From Dyella mobilis (GTDB lineage Bacteria > Pseudomonadota > Gammaproteobacteria > Xanthomonadales > Rhodanobacteraceae), in the NCBI RefSeq assembly GCF_016904945.1, contig NZ_JADIKF010000039.1, forward strand, positions 186,001-250,000: a stretch of DNA of 64,000 bases, read 5' to 3'. A model generated the notes under the pieces. It ran no database searches. It was not told the origin of the DNA and worked only from the letters and a program-made list of their open reading frames with translations. Shown one piece after another: positions 54,284-63,791 of the stretch (positions within the stretch are counted from its first letter, which is position 1; each line of letters starts with the position of its first letter). A program made the position numbers and the translations under genes.

Positions 54284-55225
54284 ATGAGCAAGCCGCTACT
54301 TCTGATCGATACCGATCCCGGTGTGGATGACGCGCTGGCCATTCTGATGGCGCACGAGCACGCCGACGTGTTGGGGCTGAGCATTGCCGCAGGCAATGTC
54401 GGGCTTTCGCATACGGTGCGCAACGCACGCACGCTGGTGGATCTGGTGGGGGCGTCGACTCCAGTGTTTGCCGGTTGTCCTGCTCCGCTGGTGCGTCTTC
54501 CGGAAGAGGATGCGGCGTTCGTGCATGGCCGCGATGGTTTGGGTGACGTCGGTTTTCCAGAGCCGGGCAGCCGCATTGACGACGAGCATGCCGCGCTGGC
54601 GCTGTTGCGTCTGACCCGTGAGCATCCGGGGGAAATCACCCTCGTGGCGCTGGCGCCGCTGACCAATCTCGCCTTGGCGTTGAAGCTCGATCCTTCGTTG
54701 CCGCAGCGGGTGAAGCGTCTGGTGGTGATGGGTGGGGCCGTGACCGGCCACGGCAATACCGGCCGGGTGCCTGCCGAATTCAACGTCGGCTTCGATCCTG
54801 AGGCGGCGCACGTCGTGTTCGAGGGGTTCCCGGAATTTGACCTGGTCGATTGGGAACTCACCCTTCGGCATGCCTTCGACGAGGCCGATTTCGATCAATG
54901 GTTGGCACAGGGCGATCGACGGGCGGCGTTTTTCGGTCGGGCATTCCAGGTGGCGCGGGAGACCAATCGACGCAGCGGCCGGCGTGGCATCATTGCCGCC
55001 GATGCGTTGGCGATGGCCGTGGCGATCGATCCGTCCGTGGTCGTGCGCAGCGAACGCCGTCACGTCGGAGTGGAGCTGGATGGACGCCTGACGCGCGGCG
55101 CCACGGTGGTGGATTGGCAGGGCCGCCTGAAACGGCCGGCGCAGGCCAATGTCGTGCTCGAGCTGGATCAGCCGAGGTTTGCGGCGATGGTGCGCCGGGC
55201 CTTGGGCGCGGATGGGGCGGCCTGA
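54284..55225 (+). CDS. Inosine/uridine-preferring nucleoside hydrolase
   Basis: The enzyme cleaves the N-glycosidic bond of ribonucleosides for salvage. The 313-residue product has the calcium-binding N-terminal motif LIDTDPGVDDALAILMA, GNVGLSHTVRNAR, TLVALAPLTNLALAL and VVMGGAVTGHGNTG, with the GRVPAEFNVGFDPEAAHVV segment near residue 165. AAGGAA six bases before ATG 54284 supports the start. Nucleoside preference cannot be read from sequence. It is separate from recG by 69 bases. Confidence 0.93.
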   Translation: MSKPLLLIDTDPGVDDALAILMAHEHADVLGLSIAAGNVGLSHTVRNARTLVDLVGASTPVFAGCPAPLVRLPEEDAAFVHGRDGLGDVGFPEPGSRIDDEHAALALLRLTREHPGEITLVALAPLTNLALALKLDPSLPQRVKRLVVMGGAVTGHGNTGRVPAEFNVGFDPEAAHVVFEGFPEFDLVDWELTLRHAFDEADFDQWLAQGDRRAAFFGRAFQVARETNRRSGRRGIIAADALAMAVAIDPSVVVRSERRHVGVELDGRLTRGATVVDWQGRLKRPAQANVVLELDQPRFAAMVRRALGADGAA

Positions 55226-55265
55226 AACGTGCCATTGCCCCTGATTGGCGCCAGGGCAGGGCGGG

Positions 55266-55295
55266 TTGACTAAGTGCTTGGATGGTCAATATAAT
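55266..55295 (+). promoter_or_regulatory. Near-consensus sigma-70 promoter of rpmE2
   Basis: TTGACT and a perfect TATAAT are 18 bases apart, ending 33 bases before the rpmE2 ATG. This is the best promoter match in the window. Confidence 0.8.
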
Positions 55296-55328
55296 GCCGC
55301 TCTTTTCACCCACCGCTTTGAGTCTGTC

Positions 55329-55574
55329 ATGAAGCCCGATATCCATCCGAATTACCGTCAGGTGGTGTTTCAGGATCTCTCGTCCGAGTTCGCGTTCCTG
55401 ACGCGTTCGACGATTGCCTCCAAGGAAACCATCAAGTGGGAAGACGGCAACGAGTACCCGCTGATCAAGGTGGATATCTCCAGCCATTCGCATCCTTTCT
55501 ACACCGGCAAGCAGAAGACGCTTGACGTTGGTGGCCGCGTGGACAAGTTCCGTCGCCGCTACGCGCAGAAGTAA
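55329..55574 (+). CDS. rpmE2: 50S ribosomal protein L31, type B
   Basis: L31 bridges the two ribosomal subunits. This 81-residue copy is the zinc-independent type B: it starts [18 protein letters not shown], contains [27 protein letters not shown] in two parts ([36 protein letters not shown]), and has no cysteines. In many bacteria type B replaces the zinc form under zinc starvation, but here a strong sigma-70 promoter suggests it is the ordinary L31. ATG 55329 is the family start. It is followed by a strong terminator. Confidence 0.95.
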   Translation: MKPDIHPNYRQVVFQDLSSEFAFLTRSTIASKETIKWEDGNEYPLIKVDISSHSHPFYTGKQKTLDVGGRVDKFRRRYAQK

Positions 55575-55615
55575 GCATTCTGCATACCTGCTGTCATCGG
55601 CGGGTTAGCTGTTCC

Positions 55616-55652
55616 ACACAGGGCAGGCCGAGCGCCTGCCCTGTGTTTTTTC
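55616..55652 (+). terminator. Intrinsic terminator of rpmE2
   Basis: ACACAGGGCAGGC and GCCTGCCCTGTGT form a perfect 13-bp stem with a CGAGC loop, followed by six Ts. Confidence 0.95.
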
Positions 55653-55810
55653 GTGTGTCAATTGGACCATGCGGCCTCGGATGTTCATCTGCCGTTGTGC
55701 GATAATGGATGGGATGCATCGTCGATTCCCCGCGACGGCGCGCCTTTCCTTCGCCGGCTGGTTGCCGTTCCGCGGCTACCCCGGCGGCGACCCATGTGTA
55801 GGAGGTTTCC

Positions 55811-57106
55811 GTGTCCGATTCAAAGTCCGTCAAGCTGGTAGATGAGTCCAACGGCCGTAGCAGCGAACTCCCGTTGCTGACCGGTACGATTGGTCCCGCC
55901 TGCATCGACATCGCCCCGCTGTACAAGGACACCGGGCACTTCACCTACGATCCGGGGTTCGGCAGCACCGCCAGCACCAAGAGCGCCATCACCTACATCG
56001 ATGGTGATCAGGGCGTGCTGATGTATCGCGGCTACCCGATCGAGCAGCTGGCGGAGAAGTCGAGCTTCCTCGAAGTGTCGTACCTGCTGTTGAACGGCGA
56101 GCTGCCGAACAAGAGCCAGTTCGCTACGTTCGAAAACGACATCACGCACCACACGATGATCCACGAATCGCTCAAGCGATTCTTCGAAGGCTTCCACCAC
56201 GACGCTCATCCGATGGCCATGCTGGCCGCATCGGTGGCGTCGCTGTCGGCGTTCTATCACGACGATCTGGACGTCGATAACGCGGAAGACCGCAAGCTGG
56301 CCGCGATCCGCCTGATCGCCAAGATGCCGACCATCGCTGCAGCCTGCTATCGCTATTCGGTCGACTGGCCGTTCCGTTATCCGCGCAACAACCTCGAGTA
56401 CGTCGATCGCTTCCTGCACATGATGTTCGAAGTGCCCAGCGAGCCGCTGACGCTCAGCCCGGTGGCCGCCAAGGCGCTGGATCTGTTGTTCATCCTGCAC
56501 GCCGACCACGAGCAGAATGCCTCCACGTCCACGGTGCGTCTGGTCGGTTCCACCGGTGCCAACCCGTATGCGTCGATCGCCGCCGGCATTACCGCCTTGT
56601 GGGGTCCCGCCCATGGCGGCGCCAACGAAGCCGTGCTGAAGATGCTCGAAGAGATCGGTACGCCGGACAAGGTGGAAACGGCCGTCAAGCGCGCGAAGGA
56701 CAAGAACGACAACTTCCGCCTGATGGGCTTTGGCCATCGCGTGTACAAGAACTTCGATCCGCGCGCCAAGATCATCCGCGAGATGTGCCACAAGGTGCTG
56801 GCGGAGCTGGGCGTCAACGATCCGCTGCTCGACGTGGCGATGAAGCTGGAAGAGGCGGCGCTGAAGGACGATTACTTCGTGGAGCGCAAGCTGTACCCGA
56901 ACGTCGATTTCTACTCGGGCATCATCTACAAGGCGCTGGGCATTCCGACCGAGATGTTTACGGTGATGTTTGCCATTGCGCGCACGGCCGGCTGGATCGC
57001 TCATTGGATCGAACAGCACGAAACGCCCGGTTCGCGTATCGGTCGTCCGCGTCAGTTGTACGTGGGTTCGGACAAGCGCGATTACACGCCGATGGACAAG
57101 CGCTGA
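55811..57106 (+). CDS. gltA: Citrate synthase (type II)
   Basis: GltA condenses acetyl-CoA with oxaloacetate to start the TCA cycle. The 431-residue product is the hexameric gram-negative type, with an N-terminal NADH-sensing beta domain ([20 protein letters not shown]) and the catalytic histidines and Asp in [33 protein letters not shown] and [16 protein letters not shown] 55811 has a perfect AGGAGG five bases upstream. The promoter was not located with confidence. A shared terminator follows. Confidence 0.97.
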   Translation: MSDSKSVKLVDESNGRSSELPLLTGTIGPACIDIAPLYKDTGHFTYDPGFGSTASTKSAITYIDGDQGVLMYRGYPIEQLAEKSSFLEVSYLLLNGELPNKSQFATFENDITHHTMIHESLKRFFEGFHHDAHPMAMLAASVASLSAFYHDDLDVDNAEDRKLAAIRLIAKMPTIAAACYRYSVDWPFRYPRNNLEYVDRFLHMMFEVPSEPLTLSPVAAKALDLLFILHADHEQNASTSTVRLVGSTGANPYASIAAGITALWGPAHGGANEAVLKMLEEIGTPDKVETAVKRAKDKNDNFRLMGFGHRVYKNFDPRAKIIREMCHKVLAELGVNDPLLDVAMKLEEAALKDDYFVERKLYPNVDFYSGIIYKALGIPTEMFTVMFAIARTAGWIAHWIEQHETPGSRIGRPRQLYVGSDKRDYTPMDKR

Positions 57107-57127
57107 TCATTGCGTTGAGGCACGTGC

Positions 57128-57160
57128 AAAAACGCCCGGCTATGCCGGGCGTTTTTGTTT
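57128..57160. terminator. Bidirectional intrinsic terminator after gltA
   Basis: AACGCCCGGC and GCCGGGCGTT flank a TAT loop with AAA before and TTT after, between gltA (plus) and the convergent hypothetical gene (minus). Confidence 0.93.
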
Positions 57161-57179
57161 GCAAGCCTTGGTGTGCCAG

Positions 57180-57857
57180 TTAGCGCAAGGCTGCTGCGAG
57201 CTTCCTTTCAAATTCGTCCTGCTCGCCTTCCTCCTCGGCCAGCATGATTTCAACCATGGCCAATGATGCTCGGCGCATGGGTTTCTCATCGATGCGGTCG
57301 AGCGGGGCCTGCCTCAGTGCGTCGTGCGGGAGCACGGTCAGGTCGAAGGGAAGGTTGTCGGCGGCGAACAGCAGCACGGGATATTCCACTTGTTCTTCGC
57401 GACTGATGCGCAGGCGGCGGGTCTGTGTTTCGACCGGTATGCCGCGTTCGCGCAGGAAGATGACGATGGCTTCCGGATCGTCGCTGAAAACGTGCAGACA
57501 GACGGCCGAGTGCGAATCGGCAGTCCCGTCGAGCACGGCACCTACCAGTCGCGGTTCGAAGTCTTGCAGGAAGCGCATGGCCTCAATGGCCGCCTCGCGC
57601 CTGGCTTTGAGCAACTGCGGTTGGCTGTCGCCCTGGAAAAGACGCTGGTGCTCGCGCAGCGCCTGCTCGATTTCGTGATTGCGGGGGAGCGCCTGTTCGT
57701 CGAGGACGCCCAAGCGTTCGGCGGCCTTGCGTTTGGCGTGGTGGAAGTCACGGATGCCGTGTTCGCTCATCAGTCGCGCCGCTTCCTGGGCGACGCGTAA
57801 CCGGTTGCGCTGCACACGATCGTGTGCGTGGATGCGATGGTGTTCGCCTCGTGCCAT
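57180..57857 (-). CDS. Conserved hypothetical protein (225 aa)
   Basis: I do not recognise a named family. ATG 57857 gives 225 residues: a basic helical N-terminal third (RVQRNRLRVAQEAARLMSEH, then IRDFHHAKRKAAERLG), a region EIEQALREHQRLFQ, and a C-terminal alpha/beta half. RLVGAVLDGTADSHSAVCLH followed by FSDDPEAIVIFLRERGIPVE recalls a nucleotidyltransferase fold. The usual catalytic DxD pair is not evident, so any catalysis is doubtful. There is no signal peptide. It is downstream of mrcA on the same strand, separated by 165 bases with a hairpin, and ends at the gltA terminator. Confidence 0.75.
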   Translation of the reverse strand: MARGEHHRIHAHDRVQRNRLRVAQEAARLMSEHGIRDFHHAKRKAAERLGVLDEQALPRNHEIEQALREHQRLFQGDSQPQLLKARREAAIEAMRFLQDFEPRLVGAVLDGTADSHSAVCLHVFSDDPEAIVIFLRERGIPVETQTRRLRISREEQVEYPVLLFAADNLPFDLTVLPHDALRQAPLDRIDEKPMRRASLAMVEIMLAEEEGEQDEFERKLAAALR

Positions 57858-57914
57858 GGCTACGGCCCTCAAATTGCGCGTCCGAAGGCAAGACTACCCG
57901 AAAATTATCAGGAT

Positions 57915-57946
57915 GTTGAGAACGTGCTTTACTGCACTTTCTCAAC
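57915..57946. repeat. Long imperfect hairpin between mrcA and the hypothetical gene
   Basis: GTTGAGAACGTGC and GCACTTTCTCAAC pair at 12 of 13 positions over a TTTACT loop, 77 bases after the mrcA stop and 58 bases before the hypothetical ATG. No U-tract follows on the minus strand. It may be a transcript-end or processing hairpin, or an operator. Confidence 0.55.
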
Positions 57947-58022
57947 TCATCCGGTACAGCTTCAACCGGCCGGGCCCAAGGGCTTCCGGCCGGTACGTTC
58001 CGAAACGAACGTTCAGTTTCGG

Positions 58023-60554
58023 TCAGAAGATGTCGTTGGCCTGTTGCTGATCCTGGTTCTGCTGCTGCTGTTGCTGGGCCTGGTTGTGCAGGCGGTCGAC
58101 GTCTTCCACCTTGAAGATTTCGGACATGGCATCCGGATCGCCCTGCTCGGTCGGCAGGCCGCTTTCGCGATTGATCTGCACGGTGGTGATGCCGGGGGGC
58201 ATCGGCAGGCTGCTTTCCGGTAGCCCCTTGAGGGTGTCGCCCATGTAGTCGATCCAGATCGGCAATGCAGCCTTGGCGCCGAACTCGCCCTTGCCAAGGG
58301 AGCCGAAGTCGTCGAAACCCACCCATACGGCGGTAGCCAGGTTGCCGTTGAAGCCGACGAACCAGGCATCGCGATGATCGTTGGTGGAACCGGTCTTGCC
58401 GGCCAGGTCGGGGCGATTGAGCACCTTGGCGGCGTAGCCGGTACCCATGGGCGACTGGATGACATCTTTCATCAAGGACGTTATCAGGTAGTCGTTGCGG
58501 ATATCGATGACGTGCGGCGCCAGCACGGGGGCGGCTTCGCCGCCGTGGGCGTCGGCGGGAAGTGCCGTCTCTTCGGCCATCGACGTGCTGCTGGACGAGG
58601 CGGGGGTGCTGGTAGAGCCAGCCGGTACGCCATTGGTCAGCAAGTTGGCCGGCGGAGGCGCGGGCGGGGTGTTTTGCAGCAAGCGCGCCTGGCAATTGGC
58701 GCATGCCCGGGCCGGGTTGGCGACGTAGACGGGTTTGCCGTCCCGGTCATCGATTTCGCTGATGAAGTACGGGGTGACCAGGTAACCGCCGTTGGCAAAC
58801 ACGGAATAACCGCGGGCCATGCTCAGCGGCGAAACCGAGGCCGTGCCCAACGCCATGGACAGGTTGTTCGGCAGGGCATCGAGCGGGAAGCCGAAGCGGG
58901 TGACGTAGTCGCGGGCATAACGCACGCCGATGGCGTCCAGCAGGCGCACCGACACCAGGTTTTTCGACTCGATCAGTGCCTCGCGCAGGCGCATCGGGCC
59001 GGCGAACTTGTTGTCGTCGTTGGAGGGGGTCCACAACCCGTTCGGCTGCGAGGGGTCGGGTAGGGCCAACGGAGCGTCATTGACGATCGAGGCGGCGGTG
59101 TAGCCGCGTTCGAACGCCGCCGAATAGATGAACGGCTTGAAGCTGGAGCCCGGCTGGCGCGCCGCCATCACCGCACGATTGAACTTGCTGCGCTGGAAAT
59201 TGAAGCCGCCGACCAGGGATTGGACGGCGCCGTCTTCCGGATCGAGCGAAACCAGTGCGGCCTGTGCCTTGGGAATCTGGGTGAGCTGCCAGTTGCCCTT
59301 GTCGTCGCGAATCACGCGGACGATGTCGCCGGGCTTGAGCACCTCATTGACCGCCTTGGGTGCTGCGCCGACGCGGCTGTCGCTCAGATAGGGGCGCGCC
59401 CAGTCCATGGCGCCGAGGCTGAGCTGTATGGTCTGCTTGTCGGGCAGGTAGACCGACGCCTCGCTGGCCGAGGAGGCGATGACCAGGCCCGGAACCAGGC
59501 CGGCGACATCCGTATAGCTGGACAGGAGATTGCTGTAATCGGCACTTCCGGCCCCCGGAGGGAGTTCCTGGTGGGCCTCCGGACCACGCCAGCCATGGCG
59601 ATGGTCGTAGATCGACAGGCCATCGCGCACTGCGGCGACGGCGGCTTCCTGGCGGGTGCTGAGGATCGTGGTCTTGACCACGTAGCCTTCGGTCAGTGCA
59701 TCGTTGCCGAGCCTGTCAAGCGCCTGCAGGCGGACCATTTCGGCCAGATAGGGGGCGTCCACCTGGATCGGCTGCTCGTGCGGGCCGGCATCGTCGGGGG
59801 CGTTGATCGCCTCCTGATACTGCGCCTGGTTGATGTACCGATGTTCCAGCATCTGGCCGAGAACCCAATTGCGACGGGCGACCAGGCGGGGGGTATTGGT
59901 GAGCGGATTGACCGCCGAGGGCAACTGGAAGGTGGAGGCAATGGCCGCGCACTGGGCGATGGTCAGCTGGTCCAGCCGCTTGCCGTAGTAATACTCGGCG
60001 GCGGCGGCGATCCCGTAGGAGCGGTGCCCCAGGAACATTTTATTGAGGTAGAGCTCCAGGATCTGGTCCTTGGTAAGCTCACCCTCCATGCGCAGCGCGA
60101 TGAACATCTCGATCAGCTTGCGCGAGTACAGCTTTTCCGGGCTGAGGAAGAAGTTGCGGGCGACTTGCTGGGTGATGGTCGAGCCACCCTGGGTCTTGTT
60201 GCCCCCGGAAGCCACCACGTGGAAGCCGGCGCGCATGACCCCGCGCCAATCGACGCCCGGATGGCTGTAGAAGTCGGCGTCCTCGGCCGAGAGCACGGCA
60301 TGCTTGAGCATGTCCGGCACCTGGTCCATGGAAACGGGGATGCGGCGCGTCTCACCGAAGGTTGCGACCAGCTTGCCGTCGGCACTCAGGATGCGCAGTG
60401 GCACCTGCATGTGGTAGTCCTTGAGCACCGCCACCGAGGGGAGTCGGGGGGCGACCAGCCAATAGGCGACGCCTGCGGCGGCGGCGATCAGGAGGAGCCC
60501 GCTGAAGCCAAGGATGAGGAACCAGCGCAGCAGGGCTTTCAGAATTCGCGTCAT
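58023..60554 (-). CDS. mrcA: Penicillin-binding protein 1A
   Basis: PBP1a is a bifunctional peptidoglycan glycosyltransferase/transpeptidase anchored in the inner membrane. The 843-residue product has one N-terminal membrane helix (FLILGFSGLLLIAAAAGVAY), the GT51 domain (VLSAEDADFYSHPGVDWRG with catalytic Glu, QGGSTITQQVARNFFL, LELYLNKMFLGHRSYGIAAA), and an OB-like insert. The transpeptidase domain has SxxK in GSSFKPFIYSAAF and KTG in LAGKTGSTNDHRDAWF. The C-terminus is Gln/Asn-rich. It is divergent from the pilMNOPQ operon, the conserved gammaproteobacterial ponA arrangement. Confidence 0.96.
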   Translation of the reverse strand: MTRILKALLRWFLILGFSGLLLIAAAAGVAYWLVAPRLPSVAVLKDYHMQVPLRILSADGKLVATFGETRRIPVSMDQVPDMLKHAVLSAEDADFYSHPGVDWRGVMRAGFHVVASGGNKTQGGSTITQQVARNFFLSPEKLYSRKLIEMFIALRMEGELTKDQILELYLNKMFLGHRSYGIAAAAEYYYGKRLDQLTIAQCAAIASTFQLPSAVNPLTNTPRLVARRNWVLGQMLEHRYINQAQYQEAINAPDDAGPHEQPIQVDAPYLAEMVRLQALDRLGNDALTEGYVVKTTILSTRQEAAVAAVRDGLSIYDHRHGWRGPEAHQELPPGAGSADYSNLLSSYTDVAGLVPGLVIASSASEASVYLPDKQTIQLSLGAMDWARPYLSDSRVGAAPKAVNEVLKPGDIVRVIRDDKGNWQLTQIPKAQAALVSLDPEDGAVQSLVGGFNFQRSKFNRAVMAARQPGSSFKPFIYSAAFERGYTAASIVNDAPLALPDPSQPNGLWTPSNDDNKFAGPMRLREALIESKNLVSVRLLDAIGVRYARDYVTRFGFPLDALPNNLSMALGTASVSPLSMARGYSVFANGGYLVTPYFISEIDDRDGKPVYVANPARACANCQARLLQNTPPAPPPANLLTNGVPAGSTSTPASSSSTSMAEETALPADAHGGEAAPVLAPHVIDIRNDYLITSLMKDVIQSPMGTGYAAKVLNRPDLAGKTGSTNDHRDAWFVGFNGNLATAVWVGFDDFGSLGKGEFGAKAALPIWIDYMGDTLKGLPESSLPMPPGITTVQINRESGLPTEQGDPDAMSEIFKVEDVDRLHNQAQQQQQQNQDQQQANDIF

Positions 60555-60716
60555 GTGGTTGTAGCGAGACCTGAGTCAAAACAGCCCAGAGTATAGATGT
60601 TGCAGTATGTGCGCCATTAGCGACGGATTAGCAAAACCTTAATCGCGGTATCCGGCGAGGTGGTCCAAATGTGCAGGCCATCACGCCAAAAGTCTCGAAG
60701 AAGATCGTGTAGGCCG

Positions 60717-60745
60717 TTGCTATTGCGTTAATTTTTGGATCTAAT
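60717..60745 (+). promoter_or_regulatory. Candidate promoter of the pilMNOPQ operon
   Basis: TTGCTA and TCTAAT are 17 bases apart, ending 57 bases before pilM. A GGATC-TAAT-GATCC dyad overlaps the -10 and could be an operator. Confidence 0.4.
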
Positions 60746-60802
60746 GATCCGGCAATCCTGCCAGTTACTGGCGGAAGCGCCAGGGGTCAAGGGGGAAAAA
60801 CC

Positions 60803-61861
60803 GTGGGGCTCTTTACACCCAAGAAGCCGCCGCTCGTTGGTGTCGACGTCAGTTCGACGGCCGTCAAGTTGCTGCAGCTCAGTCAGACCGGAGGCCGCTA
60901 TCGCGTGGAGCACTACGCGATCGAGCCGCTGCCCCCTAACGCCGTCGTCGAGAAGAACATCGTCGAGGTCGAGGCCGTCGGCGAGGCGGTGCGACGCGCA
61001 CTGGCCCGTTCCGGCGCCAAGATCAAGCACGCAGCCGCCGCGGTTGCGGGTTCAGCCGTGATCACGCGCATAGTGCCGATGGCCGCCGAACTTTCCGACG
61101 AGGATCTGGAAAGCCAGATCCAGGTGGAAGCCAACCAGTACATCCCGTACCCGATCGAGGAAGTTAGCCTCGATTTCGAGGTGCTGGGGCCGGTTCGCGA
61201 CAACCCCGAAATGAACAACGTGCTGCTGGCCGCATCGCGTACCGAAAACGTCGACATGCGCGTTGCCGCACTCGACCTGGGCGGTCTGACGGCGCAGGTC
61301 ATCGACGTGGAAGCGTTCGCCATGGAGAACGCGTTCACGCTGATCGCCGATCAGCTGAACGTCGGCCGCGATGCCCTGGTGGCGGTGGTCGATGTCGGCG
61401 CGACCATGACCACGCTCTCGGTGCTGAAGAACCAGCGCACCATCTACTCGCGCGAGCAGGTTTTCGGCGGCAAGCAGCTCACCGATGAAATCATGCGGCG
61501 CTACGGCTTGTCCTACGAAGAAGCCGGCCGTGCCAAGCGCAAGGGCGGGTTGCCCGAGTCCTACGAAACCGAGGCCCTGCAGCCGTTCAAGGAATCGCTG
61601 GTCCAGCAGATCAGCCGCCTGCTGCAGTTCTTCTACGCGGGCAGCGAATACAGCAAGGTCGACCAGGTGGTCCTTGCGGGCGGCTGTGCATCGATCGATG
61701 GCATTACCGCGATGTTGGAAGAGCAGCTCGGTTTGCCGTGCATCGTTGCCAATCCGTTGGCCCGCATGTCGCTGTCCAGCCGCGTGCAGGCGCAGTCGCT
61801 GACCCAGGATGCGCCGGCGCTGATGATCGCGGTCGGACTCGCCATGAGGAGTTTCGACTGA
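60803..61861 (+). CDS. pilM: Type IV pilus inner-membrane assembly protein PilM
   Basis: PilM is an actin-like ATP-binding cytoplasmic protein that holds the N-terminal tail of PilN in the pilus alignment complex. The 352-residue product has the FtsA-like fold with LVGVDVSSTAVKLLQL, VVDVGATMTTLSVLKN, REQVFGGKQLTDEIM, and VLAGGCASIDGI. GTG 60803 has GGGGG seven bases upstream. It overlaps pilN by one base. Confidence 0.96.
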   Translation: MGLFTPKKPPLVGVDVSSTAVKLLQLSQTGGRYRVEHYAIEPLPPNAVVEKNIVEVEAVGEAVRRALARSGAKIKHAAAAVAGSAVITRIVPMAAELSDEDLESQIQVEANQYIPYPIEEVSLDFEVLGPVRDNPEMNNVLLAASRTENVDMRVAALDLGGLTAQVIDVEAFAMENAFTLIADQLNVGRDALVAVVDVGATMTTLSVLKNQRTIYSREQVFGGKQLTDEIMRRYGLSYEEAGRAKRKGGLPESYETEALQPFKESLVQQISRLLQFFYAGSEYSKVDQVVLAGGCASIDGITAMLEEQLGLPCIVANPLARMSLSSRVQAQSLTQDAPALMIAVGLAMRSFD

Positions 61862-62568
61862 TGGCACGCATCAACCTACTTCCCTGGCGCGCCGAGCGCC
61901 GCAAGCAGCGGCAGCGCGAGTTTTTCATGCAGCTGGGCGCCGTTGCGCTTGCTGCCATCGGATTCCTGCTGTTGTGGGGCTTCTGGATGGGCATGCGCAT
62001 CGACAACCAGAACGAGCGCAACGCTTATTTGAAAGATCAGATCAAACAGGTCGATGAGCGCCTGACCAAGATCAGCGACCTGGAAAAGGTGCGGTCGCAA
62101 TTGCTGGCGCGCAAACAGATCATCGAGCAATTGCAAGCCAATCGTTCGCAAATGGTGCATCTATTCGACGAACTGGTTAAGACCATACCGGGTAGTGCAC
62201 GCCTGACTTCGATCAAGCAGGCCGGCGACACCATGGTGCTCGACGGTGTAGCGCAGTCGAATGCCAGCGTCGCCGACTACATGCGCAACATCGAGGCGTC
62301 GCCGTGGATGGGGCAGACCGACCTCAGCAAGACCGAGAACACCCACGACGCGTCGCGCATGCCGTTCACGTTCGGCTTGACCGTTGCCTTGCAAAAACCC
62401 AAGTCGGACGACGGCACCGGTCAAGGCGTGGCGCCGGCTTCATCGAGCAGTAGCAGTTCGGCGACTACACCTGTGGTCCCTGCAAAACCTGCTGCAAGTC
62501 CTCAGGCAGTTGCGCCAGTTGCAACCAAACCTAGTGCTGCACCGGTCAAGGGAGGAGCCAAGGCATGA
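61861..62568 (+). CDS. pilN: Type IV pilus assembly protein PilN
   Basis: PilN is an inner-membrane bitopic protein pairing with PilO. The 235-residue product begins MARINLLPWRAERRKQRQRE, with the INLLPWR motif that PilM binds. One membrane helix follows (QLGAVALAAIGFLLLWGFW), then a coiled coil and the periplasmic ferredoxin-like domain. The C-terminal ~45 residues are Ser/Ala/Pro/Lys-rich low complexity, longer than the family average. Its ATG overlaps the pilM stop. Confidence 0.95.
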   Translation: MARINLLPWRAERRKQRQREFFMQLGAVALAAIGFLLLWGFWMGMRIDNQNERNAYLKDQIKQVDERLTKISDLEKVRSQLLARKQIIEQLQANRSQMVHLFDELVKTIPGSARLTSIKQAGDTMVLDGVAQSNASVADYMRNIEASPWMGQTDLSKTENTHDASRMPFTFGLTVALQKPKSDDGTGQGVAPASSSSSSSATTPVVPAKPAASPQAVAPVATKPSAAPVKGGAKA

Positions 62569-63236
62569 AACTCCTCGACGATCTGCGCAGTCTGGATCGC
62601 AACAACGTAGGTGGCTGGCCCAAGTCAGTCAAAACCTTTTTTACCGCACTTTTGTTTGTCGTCATCGTGTTCTTCGGCTGGTATCTGTTTATCAGCAATC
62701 AGCAGGACTCGTTGCAGGGCCTCGTCGGCCAGGAAGACAAGCTGAAGCAGGAGTTTTCGGAAAAGCAGGCCAAGTCGGTCAATCTCGAGGCGCTGCAGCA
62801 GCAGTTGGACGAGATGAAGGACATGCTCCGCCAGTTGCTCCGTCAGCTGCCGAGCAAGACCGAAATGCCCGAGCTGCTGGTGGATGTCTCGCAGACGGCA
62901 CTTTCTGCCGGCCTGCAGCAGGAGCTGTTCCAGCCCGGCACCGAGGTCGTCAAGGACTTCTACGCCGAGAAGCCGATTCAGTTGAAGATGATTGGTACCT
63001 ACCATCAATTCGGCACCTTCATCAGTGGCGTGGCTTCGCTGCCGCGGGTGGTGATTCTCACCATGCACGACGTGTCGCTCACACCGTATAACCCGACCGG
63101 CAAGGGAGCGGAACCGGGCCCCAACCAGCTGCTGGTGCTGCAAGGCACGGTAAAGACCTACCGCTATCTCGACGATGCGGAAACGAGCGAGGCCGCGGCC
63201 AAAGAGAAGAACAAGAAATTTGGGGGGCGGAAATGA
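62565..63236 (+). CDS. pilO: Type IV pilus assembly protein PilO
   Basis: PilO pairs with PilN in the inner-membrane alignment complex. The 223-residue product has a short cytoplasmic start (KLLDDLRSLDRNNVGGWP), one membrane helix (FTALLFVVIVFFGWYLFI), a coiled coil and a periplasmic ferredoxin-like domain (FYAEKPIQLKMIGTYHQFGT). ATG 62565 overlaps the pilN stop by four bases; its own stop overlaps pilP by four. Confidence 0.95.
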   Translation: MKLLDDLRSLDRNNVGGWPKSVKTFFTALLFVVIVFFGWYLFISNQQDSLQGLVGQEDKLKQEFSEKQAKSVNLEALQQQLDEMKDMLRQLLRQLPSKTEMPELLVDVSQTALSAGLQQELFQPGTEVVKDFYAEKPIQLKMIGTYHQFGTFISGVASLPRVVILTMHDVSLTPYNPTGKGAEPGPNQLLVLQGTVKTYRYLDDAETSEAAAKEKNKKFGGRK

Positions 63237-63772
63237 GCAACGTATCTGCCATGAAACCCCTCCGTGTGGCGAAGGCATGCCTCTTGGCAGGCGCCTTGCT
63301 TGCGCTCGCCGGCTGCACCCGTGGCACGTCCGACCTGCACGACTGGGTCGCGCAGGAAAAGGCCAAGCGGGGCGCTCCCATTCCGCCGTTGCCGGTCATC
63401 AAGACCTTCGAGACATTCGTCTACAACGACCAGGACAAACGCGACCCGTTCAGTCCCAGTCCGGACGAGCTCAACCAGAACAACGGTCCCCGGCCGGACG
63501 AAGGCCGAGCCCGGCAACCGCTCGAGGCCTACTCGCTGGATAGCTTGAAGATGGTTGGCACGATCGGTGCTGGTGCCAACATGGAAGCCTTGATCAAGGA
63601 TCCGGGCGGAGTGATCCATCGCATGCGCACTAACGAATACATGGGCCAGAACTATGGCCGCATCACTGCCATCAGCAGCGATCGGGTCGATCTGGTCGAA
63701 CTGGTTTCCAACGGCAATGGCGGCTGGATGGAACGTCCGGCCAGCATCGCGCTCGTCGCGAACGCGAAATAG
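63233..63772 (+). CDS. pilP: Type IV pilus lipoprotein PilP
   Basis: PilP is an inner-membrane lipoprotein linking PilNO to the PilQ secretin. The 179-residue product has a lipoprotein signal (ACLLAGALLALAGC), the DKRDPFSPS motif that contacts PilN/O, and the C-terminal beta domain (SLDSLKMVGTIGAG, then GRITAISSDRVDLVELV). ATG 63233 overlaps the pilO stop. pilQ begins 20 bases after its stop. Confidence 0.95.
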   Translation: MSNVSAMKPLRVAKACLLAGALLALAGCTRGTSDLHDWVAQEKAKRGAPIPPLPVIKTFETFVYNDQDKRDPFSPSPDELNQNNGPRPDEGRARQPLEAYSLDSLKMVGTIGAGANMEALIKDPGGVIHRMRTNEYMGQNYGRITAISSDRVDLVELVSNGNGGWMERPASIALVANAK

Positions 63773-63791
63773 AAATACAGGGGCTGATGCA

